The position numbers were made by a program, and so were the translations under genes. The notes beneath the pieces were generated by a model. It searched no databases, had not been told where the DNA came from, and saw nothing but the letters and a program-made list of their open reading frames with translations. A DNA stretch of 64,000 nucleotides from CAVVFX01 sp963747535 (lineage in GTDB: Bacteria > Acidobacteriota > Terriglobia > Bryobacterales > Bryobacteraceae), in assembly GCA_963747535.1 (NCBI GenBank), contig CAVVFX010000018.1, positions 1 to 64,000 of the forward strand. The letters run 5' to 3'. This document shows, one piece after another, positions 55,031 to 64,000 of this stretch (position 1 is its first letter; each line of letters opens with the position of its first letter).

Positions 55031-57489
55031 TCGCCTGGTCTTCCGGTGGGTAGGATGAAATTGAAGACAGCGCCGCGAGGCTCGTTCTTCTCGGCCCAGA
55101 GCCGGCCCCCATGCGCCTCGATGATCGACCGGCTGATCGGTAATCCCATTCCGATACCCTGTGGCTTGGTCGTGAAAAAAGGAGCGAACAATCGATCGGC
55201 ACGCCCCGCATCGATTCCCGGGCCCGTATCTTTCACCGATACCAGAAGTTCGCCTGGATTCGAAAGTGCCGATTGAATCAGCAGCCGCTTAGGTCCCTCA
55301 ACACTGGCCGTCGACTCGATGGCGTTCATCACCAGGTTGAGAATGACTTGTTGCAATTGAACCCGGTCAGCACTCACCGCGGGAACGCCGGCGTCAAGTT
55401 CCGTGCGCAAGGAAATATTGTGCCGCTGGGTCTCGTGGTGCAAAAGAGAAATCGTGTCTTCGATTACGGCATTCACATCTACTGACGAAGCGATTGAACT
55501 GGTCTTTTTGAACAGCGCACGGATACGTTGCACGGTCTCGCTCGCCTGGGTAGCGGCTTGAATCATCCGGTTCGCGGCGGCGCGGGCTCTCTCGAGGTTC
55601 GGAGGCTCGTTCGCCAGCCACGCCGTACAACTATCACCGCTAGCGATGATCGCGGCAAGCGGTTGGCTCACCTCGTGAGCAATCGACGCCGTAAGCTCAC
55701 CCATCGTCATGACCCGATTTACGTGCGCGAGCTCCGCCTGTGTATTGCGCAGGTCTTCCTGCGCCTGCCTGCGATCGTGGAAGTCGACGATCGTGCCATA
55801 CCACTTCAGAATGTCTCCATCGGGGCCGCGCAGCGGCAGCGCGCTGGACACGCACCAACGGTACCTGCCGTCCAGCGCATGGAGGCATCGAAATTCAAAT
55901 TGGAACGGGCTGCCGTGCTCGACCGAATCAGCCCATGCCAGCGCCATGCCTTCGACATCATCCGGATGAATCGTTTTTATCCAACCGGCACCATCGATTT
56001 CATCTTGAGCCATGCCCGTGTAGTCGAGCACGCGCGCGTTGCAGTAGTCGACCGCGCCATCGGAGGTAGCACTCCAAAGCATCTCGGGAATGGTTTCGAT
56101 CATCCTTCGAAGATTCAGCTCGCTAGTCCGCAACTGCTCCTCGGAGCGCTTACGGTCACTGATGTCACGGATAAAAGAGCTAAACGTCCAGCTATTGCCA
56201 AACTTCAAAGGGTTGACCGTGAGCTCGACGGGGAATTCCGTGCCGTCGCGACGGAGAGCAGTAATTTCGATTCGCCGGTTCAGAACCGGGCCTTGAGCAG
56301 TCTTGAAAAATTGCCGCAGCCCGGTTTCATGCGCCAGACGATATCGCAGCGGAATGATTGTTTCCGACATCCGCCGGCCCAGGGCTTCCGACCGCTGCCA
56401 CCCGAAAATGTCTTCCGCCTGCTTGTTCCAGTCCGTGATGATTCCGTCCGCATTCATGGAAACGACGGCGTCCAAAGCAGTCTCGACAATTGACCGCGCG
56501 TGCTGCTCAACTCGTCTCAACGCCCCCTCGGCGTGCTTCCGTTCGCTCAAATCGAGCACGAACGCGACACCCTCGTTCCCGCCTTTCTCGAAGAGCGCGC
56601 CGCCGAGCAGGACAGGCGCGCGGCTTCCATTTTTCCGGAAGTACTCCTTCTCGTACGCTTGGAAGACGCCGGTCGCCTTTAACTCCGCTACTGCCCGTTC
56701 GTCACGATCGCGCCATTCCGCTGGGGTCAGGTCCGTCCAGCGCACGCGGCCGGTGACGAAGTCTTCACATTGGTATTGGACTATCTGGAGAAACGCTTGA
56801 TTCGCCTCGCTGATCGCACCTTCGAGATTAAAGATGACAATCCCAATGACATTTGCGTCTACTAAACGCCGGATCTTCGCCTCCAAGCACTTGGCCAACT
56901 CACACAATGCTGTTTCTGCGTTCTCACGCGCGGCGATCTGGGCCCCGAAGTTCTGGATTGACTCCACGGTTTGATACGCCAGCGAGGCGAACTGTCCGAG
57001 TACGGTCATGAGGCGCTCGTCTTCGGCGTCGAACTTGCGGCGAGCGGTGTGCGTAATCGCCCAGATCGTCCCTACTGCCTTGCCTCCCACGTAAAACGGA
57101 ACCAGCAGGCACTCCTCGGCGGCTGGGATTACCGGCAGCAAATAGGGGTAACGCCTCTCGAAGTGCCGGAATAACAGCGTGCAATCCCGATCCAGCACGT
57201 CTCCACAAGGACCGAAATTGCGCGGCGTTCCGCCTCCGGCATGCGGCTTCCATGCGCCGGCGATAGCGGGCCAGTAGAACCGCTTCCCGCCGTCTTTGGT
57301 GAGCAGACTGAGGCCGGCCGAATCGCACTCGGTAACTTCCAAAATGGTGTCGGCAAAGGTTTGAAGAATATTGGAGTTTGGGTCCGCCATGGCGCTGGCC
57401 AACGCCACCAGGGCCCGGTTCTCCTTCGCGTAATCGGGTGGACGCGAGGGGCGACGACGCAACTCCTCGGTGCAGAGGATCGATTCCAA
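55027..57489 (-). CDS. Soluble GAF-PAS sensor histidine kinase (FixL-like)
   Basis: 820 aa. GAF domain about residues 30-190 (DTILEVTECDSAGLSLLTKD, VPFYVGGKAVGTIWAITHTA). Three PAS/PAC segments follow (about 210-325, 335-460, 465-585; for example IFNLEGAISEANQAFLQIVQ, NADGIITDWNKQAEDIFGWQ, SDGAVDYCNARVLDYTGMAQ). H-box ASIAHEVSQPLAAIIASGDS (His at about 604), ATPase motifs LNLVMNAIESTASVEG, DTGPGID and GIGMGLPISRSII. No membrane segments, so it senses a cytoplasmic signal. The second PAS resembles haem-PAS of FixL by order, but no haem ligand was verified. Coupled to the FixJ-type regulator by ATGA. Confidence 0.92.
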   Translation of the reverse strand: MESILCTEELRRRPSRPPDYAKENRALVALASAMADPNSNILQTFADTILEVTECDSAGLSLLTKDGGKRFYWPAIAGAWKPHAGGGTPRNFGPCGDVLDRDCTLLFRHFERRYPYLLPVIPAAEECLLVPFYVGGKAVGTIWAITHTARRKFDAEDERLMTVLGQFASLAYQTVESIQNFGAQIAARENAETALCELAKCLEAKIRRLVDANVIGIVIFNLEGAISEANQAFLQIVQYQCEDFVTGRVRWTDLTPAEWRDRDERAVAELKATGVFQAYEKEYFRKNGSRAPVLLGGALFEKGGNEGVAFVLDLSERKHAEGALRRVEQHARSIVETALDAVVSMNADGIITDWNKQAEDIFGWQRSEALGRRMSETIIPLRYRLAHETGLRQFFKTAQGPVLNRRIEITALRRDGTEFPVELTVNPLKFGNSWTFSSFIRDISDRKRSEEQLRTSELNLRRMIETIPEMLWSATSDGAVDYCNARVLDYTGMAQDEIDGAGWIKTIHPDDVEGMALAWADSVEHGSPFQFEFRCLHALDGRYRWCVSSALPLRGPDGDILKWYGTIVDFHDRRQAQEDLRNTQAELAHVNRVMTMGELTASIAHEVSQPLAAIIASGDSCTAWLANEPPNLERARAAANRMIQAATQASETVQRIRALFKKTSSIASSVDVNAVIEDTISLLHHETQRHNISLRTELDAGVPAVSADRVQLQQVILNLVMNAIESTASVEGPKRLLIQSALSNPGELLVSVKDTGPGIDAGRADRLFAPFFTTKPQGIGMGLPISRSIIEAHGGRLWAEKNEPRGAVFNFILPTGRPGE

Positions 57490-57837
57490 AGAAGCCGCCC
57501 CCTCCGGAATCGACGCCTCGACAGGAAAATCATCTTGCGATTCGTCAGACAGCGCTCTACCTCCACGGCATTCATTTTCGCGTCTCAGATGCAGGAACGC
57601 GAAGCAACTTTTTTGATGACTCTATTTTGCCACTTCGGCTAACTGTGTGTGTAGCAGTCTCTCCGGCGCGCGAGAGCGGCCGAAAACGCCTACTCCGTAT
57701 AGCGGCACGCCGCAAAAAAATGGCTGCTCCGCAGCCGGCAGGCCAAGGCGGGCCGGGAGGCTTCCAACTGTTAGTGGTACAACGAAGAATCACATTGGAT
57801 AGGCAAGTGCAAGTGGTCCGATTGCATGGGGGAAAGC
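57490..57837. other. Gap of about 350 bp with repeat blocks
   Basis: No gene. Family E copy 2 at 57657-57700 (CTCCGGCGCGCGAGAGCGGC), then a GCTGCTCCGCAGCCGGCAGG block at 57722-57741 resembling the lead-in of the palindromic repeats, then CAACGAAGAATCA at about 57780. Confidence 0.5.
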
Positions 57838-58428
57838 ATGCCAAAGAAAGAACCATCGCCGCTGGTAATGACGATCGGTCATTCCACGCGGACGCTCCAG
57901 GAATTCATCCGTCTGCTTCAGGCGCATGGAGCAACTTGCGTAGTGGATGTGCGCACAGTGCCGCGTTCCCGGCACAATCCGCAGTTCAATAAGGCTTCCC
58001 TGCCTCGATCATTGAAGGAGATCAGCTTGGGATATGTCCACATGCCGGGGCTCGGCGGCCTTCGCCATGCCAGACACGATTCGCCCAACCTGGGCTGGCA
58101 AAATCTCTCCTTTCGAGGTTATGCCGATTACATGCAAACCGCCGAGTTTGCGGAGAGCCTCGAAGAAGTGATCCGCATGGCGAATCAGGGTCGAATCGTC
58201 TTGATGTGCGCTGAAGCGGTGCCCTGGCGCTGTCATCGTTCGCTCATCGCAGATGCCTTGCTGGTTCGTGGAATTCGCACCGAGGACATCATGAGTGCGA
58301 CTCGCCGTCAGGTTCATACGCTCACACCGTTTGCCAAAGTCCTGGGTACCGCGATCACATATCCGATCGAGGCTTTCGAAGAGCACGCAAAAGAAGCCGT
58401 TAACAAAACGCCCGCGGCCGGGGCGTAA
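57838..58428 (+). CDS. DUF488 family protein
   Basis: 196 aa from ATG 57838 directly behind GGGGGAAAG. Family features are LVMTIGHSTRTLQEFIRLLQ, CVVDVRTVPRSRHNPQFNKA, YVHMPGLGGLRHARHDSPNL, RGYADYMQTAEFAESLEEVI and LMCAEAVPWRCHRSLIADAL with two conserved cysteines. The family's biochemical role is not established. It is transcribed alone and its 3' end faces a carboxylesterase pseudogene. Confidence 0.88.
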   Translation: MPKKEPSPLVMTIGHSTRTLQEFIRLLQAHGATCVVDVRTVPRSRHNPQFNKASLPRSLKEISLGYVHMPGLGGLRHARHDSPNLGWQNLSFRGYADYMQTAEFAESLEEVIRMANQGRIVLMCAEAVPWRCHRSLIADALLVRGIRTEDIMSATRRQVHTLTPFAKVLGTAITYPIEAFEEHAKEAVNKTPAAGA

Positions 58429-58522
58429 TGCTGCCCGGCTTCTTTATCCTCAAAAGGACCAGACCGCGCCGGCGTCCTGGCGCTTCCCCTTGATTCCGGC
58501 CGACGGGTTACTCGAGAGTGCC

Positions 58523-60102
58523 CTATTTCTGCGTGCGGATTCTTTCCTGCACGGCGGCGATCAGGTCGATGCCGGCCGAGTTGAAGCGCTCCACGCGTAC
58601 CGGGTCGCCGATATTGAGCCAGAATTCGTCTTTCGGATTGTAGAGCGGCCAGTTTTCGACGCCCGGCCCATTGGGCGTGCCATGCTTGGCAAAATTGGAC
58701 CACCAGGTTGCCATCTTGCCGGCCACGGCGCGGTCCGTATCGGTCCAGGGGTAATCCTTCATGCGGAGATTGTTAAACACATAGATCACTTCGGAAAAGT
58801 GGGTGGCGCCGTTTCCCCCCTCGGGATTATTTCCGTTGCCTTGAGGACGAGGCGGGATGTGGCTGAAATTGTAAATGAAAACCGGACGTTTGCCGGTGGT
58901 GGCCTGGAGCTTCGCCCAGGTGCGATGGCCTGCGTAATTGATATCGCGATTGACGTCGTGGTAAGCCTTTACAGCTTCGGCGTCGGTGGTCGCGGGGTAG
59001 AGCGCGAGCAGGCGGTCGGAACGGTCGCCGAAGTTCTGGCTGGCCCACTCGCGATACCTGGCGAGCGTACTTGGGGAGCCGCCAGGCCCGCACCAGTGCC
59101 GACTCCGAGATTGCCTCCTTCGTCGTTGGTGCCTCCCGTGATCAACGCAAGGTCGTTCTGCTTTCCCTTGGAGTAGATAGTGTAGATATCTTCCGGCAAG
59201 AACCAGCCGTCGACGATGGCGGCATTAAAGCCGGCCGGATTTTTTTCGAACACGTCCACGAGATCCGCTGCTGACATCGCCCGCAGATCAGCCACGGAGG
59301 TCTTGCCCGCAGCCTTCGTGAACGCCACACCTCTGGCTTCGGCTTCGCCGAGAGTGGTCATGCGTCCGAAAGACGTGTGCGACTCCGCAATGGCGCCGTG
59401 CGCATATCCCTGCAGCAGCGGTGAAGCGGCCAGAAAATTCACGCTCCGGCTGCCGCCCGATTCGCCCCAGAGGGTGATTTTGTCGGGATCGCCGCCGAAA
59501 TGCGCGATGTTGTTCTTCACCCATTTAATGGCCGCCAGCTGATCGAGCGATCCATAGTTCCCGGAGGAGTGGTGGTCTGACTCCCTGGTGAGATCGGGAT
59601 GCGCGAACCACCCGAAAACGTTGACGCGATAGTTCATGCTGACCACCACCACGCCTTTCTTGGCCATAGCGTTGCCGTCGTAGATGGGTTCGGCAGAGGA
59701 GCCGTGCGTTCCGCCACCGCCATAGATCCACACCATTACCGGCAGGCGCTCGCCGGCTGAAGCGGCGGGCGTCCAGACATTCAGATACAGGCAGTCTTCG
59801 CTGGTATTGATGAGGCCGCGATTCCAGGAACCGCTATTGGCGGAATATTGCGGTTGCATGCAGGCGGGAGCGAAGCGGTCGGCCGCGCGCACGCCTTGCC
59901 AGGCGATCACGGGCAGTGGCGGGCGCCAGCGCAGGTTTCCGACCGGCGGCGCCGCGAACGGAATGCCGAGATATTCACGAATACCCCAACCCCATCCTGG
60001 AGTGCCTGTGATTTGGCCGCCATCCACTTGTAGAGGCTCTTGAATTCCCGCGAACAGCCGTCCACCAAGCAAGGCGAACAGACAAACACGCGCAATCGAC
60101 AT
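58523..60102 (-). pseudogene. Exported type-B carboxylesterase, one frameshift
   Basis: Start ATG 60102 behind GGGAGGACACC gives MSIARVCLFALLGGRLFAGI (signal peptide). Motifs: EYLGIPFAAPPVGNLRWRPP, SEDCLYLNVWTPAASAGERL, VWIYGGGGTHGSS (oxyanion hole), ITLWGESGGSRSVNFLAASP (nucleophile Ser) and TNDEGG (acid region). Near 59085 the frame changes and the rest continues as SPSTLARYREWASQNFGDRS, FIYNFSHIPPRPQGNGNNPE, VIYVFNNLRMKDYPWTDTDR, ending ERIRTQK at 58523. One indel in a GC-rich run, real or a sequencing error, separates the parts; the His of the triad lies after it (around GGNGATHFSEV). Corrected length is about 525 aa, normal for the family. Confidence 0.82.
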
Positions 60103-60282
60103 CACTGGTGTCCTCCCGAAATAGCCTATCACTTGTCACCCGGAACGCTCAGTCGCCGACAGGGTACACCTTAACATCTGGCGGGGTGTCCGCTTACCAC
60201 CTGGATGCCGGGACACGGGCGTTCTGCCAAGTTATGTCAGACACACCGAATCGTTTGAAAGGTCTTGTGGGTCGGCGCCGAA

Positions 60283-61071
60283 CTATTTACTGGGACCGCC
60301 AGGAAGACAGACCGCAAGCTGCCGCCGGTCAACTTCATCCAGTTCGCCGAGCGGAAACACGACTGTCTCGCCGGGGAACAGATCGGTGATCGTAAGAGTT
60401 TTCTCAGGCAGGGGCGCGTTCAGCATTGCCGCCGCTAAACCAGTGGTTAAAGCAGTGCCGTTGCCCATCTTTTCCTCCCTGCCTTCCAACCTGTGCGGTA
60501 TTCCTGCGTTTCCGTCCGCCGATACGGAGAACGTCCGGTTGGTTTGCGGCGCCGGCGACCAAGTCAGTTGGATCTCGCCCATGCGGCTGGCGATATTGCA
60601 CGCCAAGGTGAGCCGATAAACCGGGGTATCAGTGTACGGTTTCCGTGGCGCCACGTCGCGCACGATGCTGGCAGTAAGAATGGGTTCGTTCGACCCAGGC
60701 GCTTCGGTGCGGATGACAGTCCAACCCTTGGCCCGCTCCGCTTGCGCCGCGGTGGCCGCCACCCACGCATCACGCGTGGCCGAGTCCGGAATTCCCAATC
60801 CCGCCGCGCCCATGGCGCCGTTTCGCAACTTGCTAAGCAACATCGCCGCCAACGCCGGATCAGGCTGAGCTGCGTCGTAATGTTCCAGCGACAAGCCGCC
60901 GTTCTTCACCGCATCGATATGGCATACCGCGCAGTACTTCTGCACCAGCGCATTCTGTTGTGCCGGAGGCATGAGTTCGGCTGCGGGAGCCGAAATTGCA
61001 AACGGTCCCGCCATCATTGCCACCAGTACAACAGTTCGAGTGCCGCGTGAGTTCTGCTGAGCAGTGTGCAT
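60283..61071 (-). CDS. Exported c-type cytochrome domain protein
   Basis: 262 aa with a signal peptide (TRTVVLVAMMAGPFAISAPA). A haem site CAVCH sits in NALVQKYCAVCHIDAVKNGG, in the style of Planctomycete-type cytochromes (PSCyt/DUF1587 family N-termini): the pattern is followed by LSLEHYDAAQPDPALAAMLL and a distal Met is possible. The rest (about 130-262: ASIVRDVAPRKPYTDTPVYR, EIQLTWSPAPQTNRTFSVSA, KTLTITDLFPGETVVFPLGE) is beta-rich and unassigned. It is transcribed away from the STAND gene. Confidence 0.8.
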   Translation of the reverse strand: MHTAQQNSRGTRTVVLVAMMAGPFAISAPAAELMPPAQQNALVQKYCAVCHIDAVKNGGLSLEHYDAAQPDPALAAMLLSKLRNGAMGAAGLGIPDSATRDAWVAATAAQAERAKGWTVIRTEAPGSNEPILTASIVRDVAPRKPYTDTPVYRLTLACNIASRMGEIQLTWSPAPQTNRTFSVSADGNAGIPHRLEGREEKMGNGTALTTGLAAAMLNAPLPEKTLTITDLFPGETVVFPLGELDEVDRRQLAVCLPGGPSK

Positions 61072-61145
61072 TTCCGTGTTCCCTCCCCGGCAATCTCAGT
61101 CTAACGGATTTCCGCCTCTGACGCCCTCGCTGCCTACGGCAAAAG

Positions 61146-61187
61146 TCGACGCAGGCCAAAGGCCTACTCCACAAGGCTTGCAAACGG
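61146..61187. repeat. Interspersed repeat family C, copy 2
   Basis: GCAGGCCAAAGGCCTACTCC then ACAAGGCTTGCAAAC, same as 44665-44700. It lies about 100 bp upstream of the STAND NTPase start. Confidence 0.7.
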
Positions 61188-61283
61188 TTGACCGGAGTTT
61201 TCACGGTGTTGGAGCGAGAGATGGGTTCCGCCGCTTTTGGGATACGCTGAGACATGCGATGGCCGGGCGCGGCGCATCCACGT

Positions 61284-64000
61284 ATGAGCAAGATTTACAT
61301 TTCCTCCACTTACGTCGACCTTAAGGAACATAGAAAGATGCTCGAGTCGGCGCTCCGCCGCCTCGGGCACATAGACATCGCGATGGAACACTACTCCGCC
61401 GATGTCCGTGACTCGGTATCCAAATGCCTGAGCGATGTCTCCACCTGCGACCTGTACATAGGGATTGTTGCGTGGCGCTATGGATGGACGCCTCCGGTTG
61501 GAAATCCCGAAGGATTCTCCGTCACGGAACTGGAATATCTCGAGGCGCTGCGGGCCAAGCGCCCGTGCCTGATCTTCCTGCTCGATCCGGCCGCGCAATG
61601 GCCGCCCGATTTCATCGACGACGACCGGACACGCATTCGAGGTCTACGGGAACGATTCTCTAACCAACATCTGGTGGCGCACTTTGCAACACCCCAGGAA
61701 CTCGTTACCGCTGCCGTGCAGGCGATCGTCAATTGGGACCGTAACAGGACCGCAGCGGAAGTGGCGGCGGGCACGGCAACGCTTGATACGCAACGCTATT
61801 ACCGGGCGCTGGAGCGCCGGTACCGCCGTCTGGATCTCGATGCCCTGACCCCTCCGCAGAAAGAAGAGTATCTGCAACTGGAGTTGAATTCCATCTTCGT
61901 CGAACAAAACGCGGCGGTGAAGCGGGAGGTGGATGCGCAAGAGCAGGAACAGCAGCAAGAAGGCCTTGCCGGGCTCGATCAGGAAGTCGAGGAAGGCCCC
62001 GTGATCTCGTGGCTCAGCGATCCGCGCAATCGCCGGACCGTCATTCTGGGCGATCCAGGCTCAGGAAAATCAACCTTGGTCCGTTATCTGCTGCTCTCGC
62101 TGACCAACCCCGGACTCGACCCCAGGATCACCGGGGCGCTCGAAGGTTTTGTGCCGTTTCTGATTGAACTTCGATCGTACGCGTCGTTGAGCGCCCGCGG
62201 CAAATGCGAATCGTTCGTCGAATTCCTTGATCACGTAGGCAGGATTGAAGGCTGGCAATTCGGCAGAAATGCGTTGGAAGAATTCTTCAACCGGGGCGGA
62301 GCGGCCTTCGTGCTTTTCGATGGACTCGACGAGATATTCGATCCGGAGGAGCGAGAACGAATGGCGCGGCGCATCGTGACCTTCGCCGAAGATCATCCGG
62401 ATAGCCGGGTGGTGGTGACGAGCCGCATGATCGGATACCGTCGTCAGACTCTCGTCGAGGCAGGCTTTCGGCACGCGGTTCTCTCGAATCTGACGCCGGA
62501 GCAGGTAGCCGCGTTTGCGACCCGCTGGTTCGCCTTAGCGCTCTACGACCGGCCGGAAGAAGCCGAAAGCCGCCGCGACCGCCTGCTGAGGAGCTTTGCG
62601 GAGTCACCCTCGATCCGGCAGCTCACCGGTAATCCGCTGCTGCTGACGATCATGGCGATCATCGGCAAACACCAGGAATTGCCTCGTGAGCGTTGGAAGA
62701 TCTACGATCATGCCGCGGGCGTACTGATCCACCACTGGGATGTCAACAAGCACCTCAAAAGCACCGGCGTGGAAGCCGATTCAGTCGATGAAGAAGACAA
62801 GCGGCGACTTCTCAGCCGGCTAGCTTTTCGGATGCAGGATGGCCATGCAGGTCTCGCCGGCAACCAGATTTCACGCGAGGCTTTGCAAGAGGAATGTGCG
62901 GCCTACGTCCGCGAACGTTACCAGGAGTCTCCCATGCGGGCCCTGGTCATCGCGCGGGCCATTGTCGATCAACTCCGCGAGCGGAACTTCATTCTCTCGC
63001 TCTATGGCCCTGGAGTTTACGGGTTCGTCCACCGCGCGTTTCTGGAATACTTTTGCGCACTGGCCTATGTCCACAAGTTCGAAAGAACTCAGGAGCTCAC
63101 GCTCGAAGGCCTGCGTAAGGATGTATTCGGAGCACACTGGCAGGATCAAAGCTGGCACGAAGTGCTGCGACTCATCTGCGGGATGATCGGCGAGAAGTTT
63201 GCTGGTGAGGCCGTAGCTCTACTGCTCGAGGCAAAACCGGAGCCGCACTCGCCAGAGGCATGGAACGTTTCACTGGCGATCCGCTGTCTCGGCGAGATCA
63301 AGAACCTCAACCTGGTGGCGCCGACGGCGGCGCACGCTCTCCAGAGACTCTTCCAACTATTTGATGATGTAGATATCGACGGACGCTTCCTGCACGACCA
63401 CCTGGTAGCCCCCGCCATTCAAATCGGACGATCGTGGCCCGCATTGGAAGTGACCCGAATCTGGCTCGACAACCGGTTGCCGTCGGGTTGTTCCTGGGCG
63501 ACGGATCAACTCTTCGCCACTTTGGTAGCAGCTGTTGGGGGTGGCTCGGAGCCTTGCCGGCGTTCTCTGCTGCGATATTTCGAACGGCGTCCGCAGTTTC
63601 ACCAGACGGGCGCGGTGCTGGCGCTGGCGCTTGGCTGGCGCGACCACCCCGGCACGGTAGCCTGGCTCAAACAGACACTGGTTTCGGCGCCGGACGGGGA
63701 GTTGCGGGTAGCGGCGTTGCTCGCGCTTGCGTCCGCAGCGCCAGGCGAAGAAACGACTTTCGGGATGATTCGGGAACGGGCGATAGCGGACCGCTACTGG
63801 ATGGTTCGAGCGGCCGCGGTCTATGAGCTGGGCTTGCGGTTCAGCGGCCACACGCAAACCTTTGAAGTCCTGTACGACCGGGTGCTTCACGATCCGGCTT
63901 CACATGTCCGCAATGCGGCGCGGGAGCGCCTCGCGGAGTTTTTTCCGGGCGACCGCAGGACGCTCGCGCTGGTTCTCGACAAATGGAAGCTCGAAGACAT
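61284..64000 (+). CDS. DUF4062-NACHT STAND NTPase (NLR-like), partial at window end
   Basis: More than 905 codons, open to the end of the window. N-terminal DUF4062 domain (1 to about 165): KIYISSTYVDLKEHRKMLES, CDLYIGIVAWRYGWTPPVGN, SVTELEYLEALRAKRPCLIF. A linker with coiled-coil character (REVDAQEQEQQQEGLAG) leads to a NACHT ATPase: Walker A ILGDPGSGKST (about 254-264), Walker B FVLFDGLDEIFD (about 342-353), sensor VVVTSRMIGY (about 378), and a winged-helix part GVYGFVHRAFLEYFCALAYV. The C-terminal part (from about 640) has HEAT-like helices (AALLALASAAP, VRAAAVYELGLRFSGH, VRNAARERLAEFFPG), the usual ligand-sensing region. NACHT and related STAND proteins in bacteria defend against phages by sensing a phage product; DUF4062 would be the effector or signalling part. 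Start 61284 is chosen over 61254 because the DUF4062 fold begins there. Confidence 0.88.
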   Translation, partial: MSKIYISSTYVDLKEHRKMLESALRRLGHIDIAMEHYSADVRDSVSKCLSDVSTCDLYIGIVAWRYGWTPPVGNPEGFSVTELEYLEALRAKRPCLIFLLDPAAQWPPDFIDDDRTRIRGLRERFSNQHLVAHFATPQELVTAAVQAIVNWDRNRTAAEVAAGTATLDTQRYYRALERRYRRLDLDALTPPQKEEYLQLELNSIFVEQNAAVKREVDAQEQEQQQEGLAGLDQEVEEGPVISWLSDPRNRRTVILGDPGSGKSTLVRYLLLSLTNPGLDPRITGALEGFVPFLIELRSYASLSARGKCESFVEFLDHVGRIEGWQFGRNALEEFFNRGGAAFVLFDGLDEIFDPEERERMARRIVTFAEDHPDSRVVVTSRMIGYRRQTLVEAGFRHAVLSNLTPEQVAAFATRWFALALYDRPEEAESRRDRLLRSFAESPSIRQLTGNPLLLTIMAIIGKHQELPRERWKIYDHAAGVLIHHWDVNKHLKSTGVEADSVDEEDKRRLLSRLAFRMQDGHAGLAGNQISREALQEECAAYVRERYQESPMRALVIARAIVDQLRERNFILSLYGPGVYGFVHRAFLEYFCALAYVHKFERTQELTLEGLRKDVFGAHWQDQSWHEVLRLICGMIGEKFAGEAVALLLEAKPEPHSPEAWNVSLAIRCLGEIKNLNLVAPTAAHALQRLFQLFDDVDIDGRFLHDHLVAPAIQIGRSWPALEVTRIWLDNRLPSGCSWATDQLFATLVAAVGGGSEPCRRSLLRYFERRPQFHQTGAVLALALGWRDHPGTVAWLKQTLVSAPDGELRVAALLALASAAPGEETTFGMIRERAIADRYWMVRAAAVYELGLRFSGHTQTFEVLYDRVLHDPASHVRNAARERLAEFFPGDRRTLALVLDKWKLED

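Noticed and set aside
55528..56493. 321-codon plus-strand frame opposite the GAF-PAS kinase
   Set aside because: Antisense to a kinase with complete PAS and HATPase motifs; no homology features.

Overview
The window looks like a chromosomal accessory region of a GC-rich, soil-type member of the Acidobacteriota (Candidatus Solibacter/Bryobacter-like). That placement is inference from gene content: a Tes-like radical SAM lipid enzyme, NHL and Planctomycete/Acidobacteria-style cytochrome c proteins, very large two-component systems, degenerate RHS loci and many short interspersed palindromic repeats. No rRNA, tRNA or CRISPR array was recognised.

Region 1 (about 0.6-9.5 kb) is a pile of mobile DNA. 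A GxxExxY gene carries a group II intron in antisense at its very 3' end. That intron's own reverse transcriptase is split exactly at the YADD catalytic motif by a second, same-orientation group II intron (a twintron). Beside it lie a frameshifted IS4-type element, a tyrosine recombinase pseudogene, an intact IS630-type element and an intact ISAzo13-type element.

Region 2 (9.5-15.8 kb) is ordinary chromosome: an overlapping three-gene set (Lgt-like membrane protein, Tes-like radical SAM enzyme, small membrane protein) that may make membrane-spanning lipids, an Ogt-type DNA repair protein and an AddB-like helicase/nuclease.

Region 3 (16.5-32.4 kb) is an RHS polymorphic-toxin locus. A 5'-truncated RHS gene with its own tip is followed by three orphan core fragments with different C-terminal tips. 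Downstream of each lies a small membrane, exported beta-propeller-like or lipoprotein gene that is a candidate immunity gene. A 1151-bp duplication has left two copies of one propeller gene, each broken in a different way.

Region 4 (32.5-38.4 kb) holds a Uma2-type protein, an exported NHL protein, a family 9 glycosyltransferase with a palindromic repeat inside its reading frame, and a CysM/JAMM protease/CysO/MoeZ cluster for cysteine synthesis through a sulfur-carrier protein.

Region 5 (38.4-60 kb) has hybrid sensor kinases, exported M20 and M28 peptidases, a zinc alcohol dehydrogenase/RidA/SDR group, a sigma-54 activator, a two-component cluster (REC, FixJ-type regulator, GAF-PAS kinase) and a DUF488 protein. 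Decayed genes between them include a thiamine-diphosphate enzyme joined to a hydroxyacid dehydrogenase tail, an internally inverted efflux gene, a GH3 tail, an integrase tail and a frameshifted carboxylesterase.

Region 6 (60.3-64 kb) has an exported c-type cytochrome and, running off the end, a DUF4062-NACHT STAND NTPase, a plausible NLR-like anti-phage gene.
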